From Malachius bipustulatus (lineage: Eukaryota; Arthropoda; Insecta; Coleoptera; Melyridae): a DNA stretch of 64,000 bases. A model generated the notes under the pieces. The model was given only the letters and a program-made list of their open reading frames with translations. It did not search any database and was not told the DNA's origin. Below, piece by piece: positions 28,034-39,431 of this stretch. The stretch spans positions 39,648,162 through 39,712,161 of the forward strand of contig OU342637.1 of the NCBI GenBank assembly GCA_910589415.1. The letters are read 5' to 3'. Position numbers and translations under genes: made by a program. The first letter of the stretch is position 1. Each line of letters opens with the position of its first letter.

Positions 28034-31000
28034 AATAATATCGATAATGTTCATATTCTACCGCACATTAAAATTCCGCACGCGAACCTAAAATTTTTGA
28101 TAGATACAGGTAGCAGTAAGACACTAATCAGTAAACAAACTGTCGAGGAATTTTATAAAGATTTTGTAGAAGTTGAACCGTTTAAAATTAAAACCGCTCA
28201 CAACACCACCAGTCATAAATATGTCGCAAACATCCCATTGCCGAAAACTTTTGGTATTAAAATGAAACATAAATTTTGTATATTTGATTTTAATGAAAAA
28301 TACAATGGACTAATAGGCATGGATCTTTTAAGAAAATTGAGTGCCAACATCAACTTAAAAAATCAAATTTTAGAAACTAGATTTGCCAAAATTCCAATTT
28401 ATTTTCAAACTCATGATAATGACATCCATTCATTCACTGTAGGTGCTAGAACTCAAAAAGTGATCAAAATACCAGTCGATAAAATCTCTGGCCCGGCAAT
28501 AATTAATTACCAATCATTTCAAAGAGGATTAGAAATTCCCACTGCACTTGTGCAGATAAAAAATAATTATGCAATTACATCCATAATAAATTCCAATGAT
28601 CACCCTGTAGAGTTAAAATTAACTCAACCCATTGTAACCGAAGAATTAAATAATTACGATCATAGTGAGGTAAATGAACTACCAGTCGAGTACGATTATG
28701 AATGCGACCGTCTCTTGCAAGAAAATATGCGAAACCTGAGACTTAATCATTTAAATAAGGAAGAATATACCGAGATACGTAAACTGTGTCTAGAATTCAG
28801 AGATATATTTCACTGTGAGAAAATTCCTTTATCATTTACTAATGAAATAAAACATCAAGTTAAACTGACAGACGATACTCCAATTTATAAAAAAGCTTAT
28901 AGATTACCAGAAGTATTGCAAAGAGAAGCTGACAGACAAGTACAAGAATTATTAGACCAAGACATAATTCAACCTTCTCATTCCCCATGGTCCAGTCCCA
29001 TAATAATTGTACCTAAAAAGGCAGACGCATCAGGACGCAAAAAATATCGTCTCTGCGTAGATTATAGATTGCTCAATGAAAAGACAATCGATGATAAGTA
29101 TCCGCTACCTAACATTTCGGATATTTTAGACAAACTTGGTCGATGTCAATACTTTTCGACATTAGATCTTGCCTCTGGTTTTCACCAGATCGAAATGGAA
29201 AAAAGTGACATAAGCAAAACAGCTTTCAGCACTCCCCGCGGTCACTACGAATACAAACGCATGCCCTTCGGAATGAAAAATTCACCTAGCACATTCCAAC
29301 GTGTCAATATAATGTACTTAGAGGCATTAATAATGAAAAATGTGTTGTATACCTAGACGACATCATAGTTTTCTCCACTTCCTTACAGGAACATCTAGAA
29401 AAATTAAGAAGTGTGTTCGAACGCTTAAGAAAAGCTAGACTTAAGGTTCAGTTAGACAAATGTGAGTTTCTTAAAAAAGAAGTACAATTTCTTGGCCACA
29501 TTGTTACGCCAGAAGGTGTGAAACCTAATCCGGATAAAATCTCAGCCGTAGTAAATTTCCCTATTCCTAAAACACAAAAGGAAATCAAAAGTTTTTTAGG
29601 TCTAGTAGGCTACTACCGTAAATTCATTAAAGATTTTGCAAAATTAACCAAGCCAATGACAATTTGTTTAAAAAAGGATAGAAAGGTAGAACACACCCGA
29701 GAATTCGTAGAAGCTTTTGAAACATGTAAACAATTACTCACTAACCACCCAATCCTGCAATATCCCGACTTTACAAAACCTTTTATCCTTACGACGGATG
29801 CATCAAATGTAAGTTTAGGGGCGGTTTTGAGTCAGGGTAGTATAGGGAATGACAGACCCGTGTGTTATGCATCTAGAACACTAAATGAAACAGAACAAAA
29901 ATATGACGCTTTTGAAAAAGAACTCCTAGCAATTGTTTGGAGTACGAAATATTTTCGCCCTTATTTATATGGACGACCCTTTCTGGTCTATACTGATCAC
30001 AGACCCTTAGTTTGGTTCTTCAAACTAAAAAATCCCAATAGCAAATTACAACGCTGGAAAATTAGGTTACACGAATATGATTTTCAAATAATTTACAAAA
30101 AGGGTAAATTAAATACTAATGCAGACGCTCTAAGCAGAATTCACATCAATGCTCTCGAAAACGAGTCCATCATGGGTAACTTTGATGAAACAGAAAATGC
30201 ATTAGAAGAATTAAATGACGATGTTGACGACAACACCGTGCACTCCAATCAAAATCCTGAACCTAAAAATTCTATTAAAATTTTAGATGAAGCTATCGAT
30301 TCTAAGCCAAATAAATTTTTCATTACTGAAGTTTTTACAAACCCACATCCTGTAAAAATGATAAAGAAAAATAATCAGTCAAAATATAACGTTCAAATTA
30401 CCAAAGACAATAATGAAAAAGAAATAATCCAATTCTTGAAACATTACACCTCAAGTAAGAAACGGTACTATTTTCACTTTTCCACCGAAAGTCTTTATAA
30501 AAAATTCTGTAACGTATACACAAAATTATTTAATAATGATGGACCTGAAATAATAAGATGCACCATCAAATTAACGACCATAGACGATCCCGAAGAACAG
30601 ACTTTGACAATAAAACAACAACATGAAGGAAAAACTAATCATAGAGGGATTTTAGAAACTCTTAAACAACTTCAAAGAAAATACTACTTCCCAGACATGA
30701 AAGACAAAGTTACACAGTACATTAATAATTGCGACCTCTGCAAAAAAGCAAAGTACGATAGGAACCCACCTAAAGTTCCACTTGTTATAACCAGTACACC
30801 GGAGAAACCTTTTCAAAAACTCCATATGGATACTTTTGTAGTAGAAAGTCAAAATTTTCTAATAATCATAGACGCCTTTACTAAACTAGGCCAGGCCATA
30901 CCTATCGCCTCAAAGAACAGCATTAGCATAGCCAATGCTCTCATACAGTACTTTTCTTTTTATTCAGTCCCAGAAATGATAACTTTTGATAACGGTGTCG

Positions 31001-31320
31001 AATTTTGTAACGAGACAGTTCAAAATACATTAGAGTTACATAAAATTAAAGTACATTATTTCGTAACCGAAAACCATCCAGAATCCAACGGACTTATTGA
31101 GAGATTACATTCAACCTTGTTAGAACAAATTAGGCTGATGAGAATAAATTCAAAGACAGATCCAATTACCACCTTGATGCTTTACGCAATCATTGCCTAC
31201 AATAACACGATCCATTCGACGACGAGTTTCACCCCGTATGAACTTACGTTAGGTCACTCAAGTGCAATCTATGAACATGCAAAACAGGAAAACCCCGATG
31301 TGAACCTATTGAGAGAAGAC
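28034..31320 (+). pseudogene. pol: Pol of the second gypsy element, frameshifted in RT and 3'-truncated
   Basis: The protease DTG lies near 28103. The RT runs up to MPFGMKNSPSTFQR (about 29300); there a 1-nt deletion shifts the frame, so the YLDD box (about 29350) is in another frame. From about 29360 to 31320 the rest is open: RT thumb, RNase H (TDASN), the NADALSRI linker, the integrase zinc region (CDLC..AKYD) and the DDE blocks (MDTF, FDNGVEF, IERLHS). The open frame runs past the element's break into unrelated YqaJ-like sequence. It cannot make an intact Pol. Confidence 0.88.
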
Positions 31321-33025
31321 CTGAGATTGGGCTTACATCATGTTTTCGATGATCATGCAGCTTGTCGAGAGGGTACCTGTAATGAACGTAGTAACACAAG
31401 TAGAAGTCAAGTCCTCTCTTTGAAGTCTACTTACATTTACAATCACTTACAAGGTAAGGACATTGTTACTATCAGCCAAAAATATATTATTTAGTTATTG
31501 ATTCTTATGTATTTTAGGAGCTTTGAATTTACTACTGCGAAAAGCTACTTTGCTGATTGCAAATGAAAACAATAACGCGGCAGAACGATTGATGAATATC
31601 GTCTCCAGATTCAACATGGGCAAAAGGTTAAATCTTATTCAAAGAGGATCGTATGAGAGGCGAGTTTATTTCGCAGGACTTCGTTTTAATAGAGCATTTG
31701 ATTGGTATCATAGCCCTTGGAAACAATACACAGGAAATAGTCCAGGGCATTACTTCTCGTGTTACATTGACAAAAAAAAATGCACAACAATTATCCAAAA
31801 CAAAGAAACGTTTATTCTCTAGCGACGAAACTGAAAATCCTCCAAAAAAAAAAGAAGACAGCCGCTGCTGAAATAAATAGAGACTATGGCAACTTGGTAG
31901 AAACACCAGAAACTGTCGAAGACTTGGATTTTATATTGAGGGAATCTAAACTAGTTATCGAAAGATTGCAGGTGAGCTACTGTTGTGTCAAAAATAATAA
32001 TATTTGAATGCTAAAACAACTGTCAATTTCAGATGTCCAGAAATGAGATACAAAAAATTCAAGAGCAATCTATCGGTCAATTCGGCAATAAAATATTTGA
32101 GGAGGAAAGAAAACTTCGTTTGACGGCTTCCCTTTTTGGGAAAGTCATTAATAGGCGACCACACACACCTTGCCATTCATTTGTGAAGGCTTGTTTGCAA
32201 CCGTCAGTTTTTTCAACCAATGCTACAGAATACGGTATGGCAAAAGAGAGCGTAGCTATCTTAAAATTAGAACAGTCTTTAAACTTGACTGTTGAGCGGT
32301 CTGGTTTCTGGATTGATGAGCAATATGGTTACTTGGGTGCATCACCAGACGGTAACTTATCAATATTTTTTATTAAAAGTCCATTGGTGCATTATTATTA
32401 TTTTTTTTTTCTTTACTTATATACTTGTGTATTGTTATGCAGGTCTTGTTGGACAAGATGCAATCGTCGAAGTGAAGTGCATTTATGCCCCAGATAAAGA
32501 GGCTGACACTATTGAGGAGTTGCTGCCTTTGCTGAAAAACTCTTTCTTGGTGAAGGACGAGAAAGGTTTATCCCTAAAACGAAGGCACAATTATTATTAT
32601 CAGGTGGGCGTTTTACTTTTTTTTTGTTACTTCAACTCATAAAATACAATCTACTTCCCTAGCAAATTAAAAAATGACTATAATAAATCATAAAATCATT
32701 TTACCTACCTACATTTTTTTTATAAAATATATAATACTTAGAATATCCTTATTTTTTCTAGATTCAAGGACAATTGAACATTACTAAACGCAATAAATGT
32801 TACTTTGTGGTTTATGTAAATGATAGAATCCCAATTTTTGTTGAGGTTATCAGAAGAGATGAAAATTTATGGAATTCCAAAATGGTGCCATCTTAATGTC
32901 AGTTTTTTGTGGAATGCGTAGCCCCAGAAATTATTCGAGGCAATTTGAATAAAAACAAGAAATGTGTGAATCCTCCATATATCGAGTCTAAAATAGCAGA
33001 ATATGAAGAGAAAACGAAGCACTAA
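31321..33025 (+). pseudogene. YqaJ-type (lambda-exonuclease-like) recombinase gene, multi-exon, decayed
   Basis: Exons inferred from splice sites are about 31321-31453, 31518-31971, 32033-32351, 32443-32603 and 32762-33025. The exon 3-4 junction restores SPDG-LVGQD followed by IVEVKC, the D...E-x-K metal-binding motif of the PD-(D/E)XK YqaJ family. LFGKVINRRP, TEYGMAKESVAI and QGQLNIT..CYFVVY blocks also fit the family. Exon 2 is broken by shifts in A-runs (near 31775 and 31845). An in-frame TAA follows MVPS at about 32895, before a conserved-looking tail. Such genes are amplified in arthropod genomes, probably with mobile elements. The 5' end is missing where it joins the gypsy element. Confidence 0.75.
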
Positions 33026-33184
33026 TTAATCACTTTCTTTACATCGTTTACAGCCAATATTATAAACGCTGGTTAAGCATAAAATGTGTAAAAATTTTCT
33101 GTATGTTTATCTGCTGCGTCGTTTTGTATCCTGTAAGTGGGGAGTTTTTCCCTGTTGGATATTATGTATAAATAATAATGTAGC

Positions 33185-33730
33185 CTTGAAGACACGTTCT
33201 TCAAGGCAGAACTTCGGAAGGAAGATGAAAAACTGAGAGAAATCCATTGGAACAACCTCCCAGGATTGAGACAATCCAAGGAGCTCCTCGGAAACTTTAA
33301 CCAAGAAAGGTCAAGGGAACTCCTCACCCTCAACAAAGGAAGTCTCAGAATGCTAACAGGATTCCTAACAGGTCATTGCAAGCTCAATGAACACCTGAGG
33401 AAACTTGGTATAGAAAAAGATGGCGTTTGCAGACTCTGCAGGGAAGAAAACGAGACGCCTCGTCACCTATTGATGAACTGCAAAGCACTAGAACGTGAAA
33501 GAAACGATGTTCTGGGCCAACACCAGCTCAACGGGGGGGGGGGGGGATTTGCCCGGCCTTGATCCCCTTCAAATCCTGAAATTCCTAAGGGAAGCGGAGT
33601 TGGAGAGGCTGCTTCAATGAAGGGAATATACTCCAAAGAAGCAGAGAAGAGGGGGCACAATAGATCTGTAATAGGTCGCAGCGCATCTGACTCTCAATAT
33701 CAATATATAAATAAATAAATAAATAAAATG
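33185..33730 (+). mobile_element. 3' end of a non-LTR retrotransposon (LINE)
   Basis: An open stretch (about 33220-33540) encodes the end of an RNase H-like domain followed by a zinc-finger-like CRLCREENETPRHLLMNC block, typical of the C-terminus of Jockey/R1-type retrotransposon ORF2. A run of 13 G near 33531-33543 interrupts the frame. The element ends in an AATAAATAAATAAATAAA tail near 33710-33727. It is 5'-truncated, as LINEs usually are. Confidence 0.7.
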
Positions 33731-34540
33731 TAAAATTCATACAAAATATATAAATGTATAACTTGTGTTCGATTGATTAGTCTTTTTGTAATCCTATGAA
33801 TTTTTCCTTACTTCAGTTGAAGTAATATTATAAAATTGTAAATAATGAACCAATTTTAGCCGATAAAGTATATTATTTTGATTGGTTTTTGTGATTTAGG
33901 TTCTGGCTTGAGAGTTTTGAATTTATAATTTTTTGAATACGCCATTTTTAGATTTTGACAAAAACTACATGTCATACCTGTTTTACATTTTAATCTTAAT
34001 TTTATTTTCTACTTTTATATTTAATTCAATAAATTGTGACCAATTAAGGGACTAATCAGTCCCAAAACATTAAAATTTCAATTACCAAATTCAAAACTCT
34101 CAAGACAGAACCTAAATCACAAAAACTAATCAAAATAATATATAAAAATAATAATTATCTCATTAATCCTAATGTGTACGTAATGTCACCAAATAATGTT
34201 TCCTTGTACATTCTGACAATTTATGAAATTTTTTAATTTTTCGAAATTTGTGCCCAAATTTTTAGTCGTGCAGTCCTTCCTGTTCAATTTTTTGATGTCT
34301 ATTATTTAATTTTTCAGTTTTTCCAGGATATTCAGTGAAATTATTCTAAACTGTTTTATTTTTTTGAGAAGCATAAAATTGTGCATTTTTCTCTAATTCG
34401 GCCTACCCTCTATCTCTTACCGTTTACGAGATCCCAAAAATTGATAATACAAAATTTTACCACCCTGTATATTTTTTTGCAATATTTTATTTTGGACCAG
34501 TTATTTTGGGACACTACTACTACGAAATGCACAGTAGTAA
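33731..34540. other. No gene seen; one decayed palindrome
   Basis: AT-rich. GGTTTTTGTGATTTAGGTTCT (about 33883) and its complement (about 34102-34125) are a degenerate inverted repeat about 250 bp across. ACCACCCTGTATAT at about 34459 is an isolated MITE end. Confidence 0.5.
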
Positions 34541-34545
34541 CCTGT

Positions 34546-34616
34546 GTTGCATACCTAGGGAACCTGTATTACCGACACTGACGTTAGTGTCGGTAAAACA
34601 GGTTCCCTATGCATAC
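34546..34616. repeat. Compact hairpin of about 70 nt
   Basis: CTAGGGAACCTGTATTACCG, then ACACTGACGTTAGTGT, then the complement CGGTAAAACAGGTTCCCTAT. The stem is about 30 bp with few mismatches and the loop is tiny. Confidence 0.7.
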
Positions 34617-35037
34617 CCGCTACACAGCGCCATCTATTTCTTAGTCGTTGAACTTTTGTCTCCATTTAAAATGCTTAAAATGGCCGCCGTGAATTTTTCT
34701 GTATATTTTACGGATTTTTTCTTAGCCTATTAGTGCCACAATTCTCAAATTGCGGAATTACATTTCTGCTATAGTAACCAACAGAATGACATAATTTTGT
34801 AAACATCTGATAACATTTTTTTTCAACTTTGGTACATGTTCCCATTCATGTATTTTGTAAAATATTCAATATTAAAAGTTCAAAATTCCTCATTCTCTTC
34901 ATTGATTGTCGTTTATTAATGTTACATAACGTAAAATTAAAAATAGCAAGTCAATCTCACAAAAATCCGTCACAAAGTAAGGCACGTTTTTCGCTCGTGG
35001 CGCCATCTGTTGTCACAGCTCTCCCAGGTGCCCCTCT

Positions 35038-35395
35038 TAAAAAGCCAAAGTATACTCAAACGATCATAACAACACCATAGGTAGGTAGGTCTTAATGAGT
35101 ATAAAGACAATTGATAGCCTGTCGAATTGGAGTCGGGTTTTAACCCATCGTCCTGACAGTTGTCAGGTTGGGTTCTGGAGCGCCCGAGAACCCAAATAAA
35201 GAGTTTAGACTCAGACAGCAACACACATCCAACCAGAGTTCCAAAAGCACGGACGGGCGTTTCGGCGCTCAAGACTTGACAACTGTCAGGACGATGGGTT
35301 AAAAACCGACTCCAATTCGACAGGATTGTCTTTATACTCATTAAGACCTACCTACCTATGGTGTTGTTACGATCGTTTGAGTATACTTTGGCTTT
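35038..35395. repeat. Inverted repeat resembling Penelope-type terminal repeats
   Basis: The outer arms pair from AAAAAGCCAAAGTATACTC (about 35040) to its complement (about 35393), and include ATAGGTAGGTAGGTCTTAAT and GACGATGGGTTAAA. The centre carries the reverse complement of the segment that follows the hammerhead at 35584-35652, including a partial core (minus-strand GAAACGCCCGTC). A third, direct copy of the arm lies at about 35700-35812. Confidence 0.6.
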
Positions 35396-35583
35396 TTAAT
35401 ATGCATATTTGATGTCAGTCTCGTAGCCCCTGGAGTGTCTGCAACCCATAATACGCTTTGAAGTTTCGCTGGGAGCCTTTGTTTTCTCTTGATAGATGTC
35501 GCTCTTTCTCGAGGTCACTGGTAACCGGTTGAATTCCAATCCATAAGGGGGTTTCGATTCATACAGCGATTCATATCCTTCCG

Positions 35584-35652
35584 GATTCCAATATAGTACA
35601 CTGACGAGGTCTAATCAGACCGAAACGGTCGTCCGTGCTTTTGGAACTCTGG
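35584..35652 (+). ncRNA. Hammerhead ribozyme motif, type I
   Basis: CTGACGA (35601-35607), stem II GGTCT-AATC-AGACC (35608-35621), GAAA (35622-35625), a minimal stem III C-G around GT, and a GTC cleavage triplet (35631-35633). Stem I pairs GTAC-A upstream with CGTGC downstream (first pair mismatched). Further out, TTCCAA (about 35585-35591) pairs with TTGGAA (about 35640-35645) beyond an internal loop. Very short stem III is typical of the hammerheads carried by Penelope-like elements and retrozymes. Confidence 0.75.
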
Positions 35653-35689
35653 TTGGATGTGTGTTGCTGTCTGAGTCGAAACTCTTTAT

Positions 35690-35815
35690 TTGGGTTCTCG
35701 GGCGCTCCAGACTTGACAACTGTCAGGACGATGGGTTAAAACCCGACTCCAATTCGACAGGCTATTAATTGTCTTTATACTCATTGAGACCTACCTACCT
35801 ATGGTGTTGTTATAA
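35690..35815 (+). repeat. Direct copy of the terminal-repeat arm
   Basis: Matches the reverse complement of 35038-35180 (CTTGACAACTGTCAGGACGA, then CTACCTACCTATGGTGTTGTT). It directly follows the hammerhead-bearing segment and ends where a gypsy fragment begins. Confidence 0.65.
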
Positions 35816-35819
35816 AAAA

Positions 35820-36060
35820 AATTGGGCTGATAGCCTATCTAGGCTGCCGTGTGAGAATAATAAACTTGACATTAAGGAAGATATTCAGATCAATTATTGT
35901 AATTTTCTAGAAGGAAATAAAGAGATTCCAAATAATTTTGAAAATATTCGTAATGAAACAAAAAAAGACGTTATTATTTCCAAAGTTATGGAATACGTAA
36001 TAAAAGGTTGGCCGGAAAATAATAAAATTTTAAATGAACATGTAAATAAATATTACTCTG
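35820..36060 (+). pseudogene. Gypsy pol fragment (RNase H to integrase linker)
   Basis: About 80 codons. It starts with NWADSLSRLPCE, the conserved end of gypsy RNase H, and continues through the linker ending ..VIKGWPENN. It is a different lineage from the two larger gypsy elements in the window. Isolated fragment with no start. Confidence 0.65.
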
Positions 36061-36331
36061 AGAGGCCGCGGGCGCACATTGCAACGCAGGCGACACAACG
36101 CAGGGCAGCACGTGTTTTTGTAAACAAATATTTCAAGTGTGTGTACGCAAATTGAGACGCAAGGCAGGAAAGGGCAAAACTATTCGATAAATAACCTGCT
36201 TCATTCAGTGTCCCAGACACAGTTTCCTGCTTCCCTGTGCGAGACGTGTGCAAGTGTGTGCTCTGACTGTCAAATAATTAATTGTAATTTTAAAATTATT
36301 TTGAGTACTTTTAATACTTTTCTAGATAAAG

Positions 36332-36467
36332 ATGTTTGAAGAACTTATCGAAGCTGTTCGAAAACACGAAGTTCTGTATGACACCAGTCATACTAATTAT
36401 ATGAAAACTAAGTTGAAAGATGAGTTGTGGAAGGAGATTGCAAAAGGGATCCATTTTATGAAAGACG
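36332..36467 (+). CDS. First exon of a MADF-domain protein
   Basis: The ATG at 36332 opens MFEELIEAVRKHEVLYD, then a KLKDELWKEIAKGI block, the N-terminal half of a MADF (Myb/SANT-like) DNA-binding domain. A consensus donor follows (GACG|GTAAGC at 36468). The upstream 270 bp are GC-richer, like a 5' UTR or promoter. Downstream exons are not found nearby, because a LINE fragment follows at 36600. MADF genes often accompany Harbinger transposases. A decayed Harbinger gene is 6 kb away, and a possible C-terminal part is at 42240-42580. Confidence 0.6.
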
Positions 36468-36599
36468 GTAAGCACTTTTTATTTATTACATTTACTTGTC
36501 CACTGTGTTATAACATACAATTATAATATTTACTTAATATTTTTAATATTTTCCTCTTGGAACGCTGTCCTTTTGTCAAGACACACTTCCTCCAGATCA

Positions 36600-37130
36600 T
36601 CCTGTATATACAGGTGCGGTTTTCTTGGATATTAGTGTTGCATATGATAATGTGATTATTCCCATGCTCTATTCCCACATGGCCTCATACAAGATACCAC
36701 AAAATTTAACATCGCTAATTATACAATTTGTGAAAGAGCGCACACTTTATGTTAAAGATAAAAACAACCGCATTCATGGCCTAACCAACACATTTACAGA
36801 ACTTTCGCAGGGTTCACCGCTAAGCCCTATATCTTCAATCTCTATACATCTCTGCTTGAGACAGCTTACCGACAAATGTAAAGCTCTTACAATATGAAGA
36901 TGATTTTGCTCTGCTGACCAGCGGAATGGATGTACCAGAAGTCATCGAAACACTTAATAGAGCATTGCAATCCTTGGCAGAATGGACAACCGCAATCTAT
37001 CCCTATCTACAACAAAATCTACAGCTGTAATTTTTAGACGAGGAGCTCCCTCAACAACTTATAATCCAGTTATCTACAAGGATAACATCATCCCATGAAA
37101 GAATGAAGTAAGGGATTTTGAAGAATTCAA
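36600..37130 (+). pseudogene. LINE reverse transcriptase fragment
   Basis: It encodes FLDISVAYDNVII, then VKERTLYV, then ELSQGSPLSPI, the RT palm motifs of Jockey/R1-type LINEs. After a frame change near 36890 it continues LQYEDDFALLTSG (the YADD box, changed to YEDD) and ESLAEW-like sequence. It has multiple stops and is non-functional. Confidence 0.75.
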
Positions 37131-37159
37131 ATTGGCTTAGTCACAGTGCCTAGAGACTG

Positions 37160-38257
37160 AAGTGCTTTTTCTGTTCATTTTTAAATTTTTTATTTAGTTG
37201 TTCAGTTTCATTAGTTCTTTTATAAATAGAAAAATTAAATCAAGTGAATTCATCAATTTACTTGATTTTTACTATCTTACAATATACATTATCGAGTATA
37301 TCTGAATATCTCAGGGATCTTGTATTATGTTGTCTATAATGGCATTAGTACAATACATTTTTGTAAATATTACCTTATTTGTAAAATATTAACATACATA
37401 AAACTGACTGCACATTAAAGACTTGGTTCTTTGAGTGATAAAGTGTGTCAGATGTCATAAAGTGTGTCATTACTTTTTACTAGTAGCTGACTCTCCGGGC
37501 CGAGTTAAAAATTATGCAACGTGCTTAGTTCAGTGTTACAATAATATAAGAATTTTCCCTTTGTTTATTATTGGAATAATAAATGTTGTTGATAAAAAGT
37601 AACCTTTTCGTTTTTTTGTGTGTTCAGTGATGATATGCTGTGGTAAATTTTTTTTTTAAATATTTGCCTTTTAATGTTACTGAGCTCTAGGAAGGACTTA
37701 TAAACTTCTTGTCACACTGTAATGTCTAAGAACAAAAGACTGTTTATGAATGAATTAACTGTGTAGATTGCACAAAATATTCTATAAATAAGAAAAAATA
37801 TTAGGACTAGTTTGATACATTTATGAAAGGCCTTGTGGCGCGATTAAAAAAACATAATTTATTTAAGTTTATTTAAGAAGAGAATTATTCTTTGAAATTG
37901 TGATTTTTATATCAAAACATATTTTTATATGTTAGATAATCGCGACTTATTATTTTCGTCAATTTACGAATACTTTAATTTAATCTTATTTATGTAAGAA
38001 TAGTACGTATTAATTCATTATTTTCTTTAGGATTGCGATAATTATACACCAAAATGCATGTTTAAATCAATATAGAATTTGACACATTTTAATTTAAATT
38101 TAATTAATTTTACTGTTCACCTTTGTTGATTGCAAATAATTAGTAGCCAATCAAGTCCTTTCATTCTCATTCTGATATGGTTTAACAATGACATTATCCC
38201 GTGAATAAAGATTTTATTTCATACTGTGTCGTATCTCATATACTTACATTCTTAATT
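37160..38257. other. No gene seen
   Basis: AT-rich, without long ORFs, inverted repeats or RNA genes that I can recognise. Confidence 0.5.
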
Positions 38258-38683
38258 TGAGTCCGGTAAATTGAACATTACAGTACTCAGTCCGGTAAAT
38301 TTTGGAAATGGACTGATATATAGACCAATCACATTGGATATCAAAATGAAATAATTTCTTTGATTATCTCAGATGCCATGCATCCACATCAAAGCAGTTG
38401 CCATGGATACGACTAGTGTCAAATGCACTACAACGCTAGAGTCCGTATTAAACTAAACTGCTACAGAGAGTGCAAATTTGTTGTTGATATAAAATTTTTT
38501 GAATGTAAACAATAACACAGTATGAAATAAAATGTTGTACGACATACGTCGGGTTAGCGATGTTACAGTATGAGTGTCATGTTTATGGACGAGGCGACGC
38601 CAGGAGCTGAGTCCAGAATTTGGCGACGAATTGGTTTACCATCTGGTTTAAAAAAACATCTGGTTTACCGGACTTATGACGTA
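38258..38683. mobile_element. MITE-like element with AGTCCGGTAAA termini
   Basis: AGTCCGGTAAATTGAAC at 38258 and the complementary GGTTTACCGGACTT at about 38663-38676 form short inverted ends. A second AGTCCGGTAAATTTTGG copy lies at about 38289. No ORF. Confidence 0.5.
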
Positions 38684-39431
38684 AATAACTATTACAATAA
38701 TGTGACTATCCTAGAACAATCGTAGAGAAACTAAGTATATTTGGAGTTGTGATGTCATCAAAATATTATATTTTTAGATATTCGAGCACTTGTTTTGTGA
38801 CACGTATTTATGTTTGACAGCTTTAACCTAATTTAGGAATATGGAAATCAGGTGTAGGTGCTTTGAAATGCAGTAGCTGTTCGTTCGATTCGATTAATAG
38901 ATACCGTCTATATGTATATATTTTTTTAACATCCGTAGAAATCAGTTTTTTTTTTTAATTACTTGACTTTCTTTATGTCGAACATATCATGGAATTTTGA
39001 TTGATAATAATAATTATAAACAGCATCAGAGCTAATTTAATATGCATTATAAACCGTATTACTCTGTTACCATATGCTGCCCTACCAAACTCTTGCATAT
39101 CTCATTTTTCTTTGCACAACTTCAAATAGAAAAAGAGAGATCCACTACTGATATTCCACCATTCATGTTTAAAGGATGTTCCATCCAACATGGCAATACA
39201 CACTATCCGCCTCCTGTTATGATTGTCTTAGGTTTAAGTTTACTGCAGTTTTATTCTGTTGTGTGTTTTGTCATATACCCTTAATAAAAAGTACTTACTA
39301 CCGCTAAAATATGTTGTTTTCAAATTTATCCAAAACTTGAATTCAATGAAAATATTGGAGCTCTCTCTATCAGTTGAGGAATTTCCATTATGAAAATTCT
39401 GTTGTTATCTTGATCAATAAATATATATTAT

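Larger units (their letters stand above)
25835..31320 (+). mobile_element. Second Ty3/gypsy element, 3'-truncated
   Basis: 5' LTR, primer site, gag (26541-28025) and pol (28034 to about 31320). It ends within the region after the integrase core, where the sequence switches without a stop to a YqaJ-type gene. No env and no 3' LTR. It is related to, but clearly diverged from, the element at 2957-11043. Confidence 0.85.

Noticed and set aside
39042..39284. 80-codon plus-strand ORF
   Set aside because: Hydrophobic and low-information composition in an AT-rich stretch with no supporting signals.
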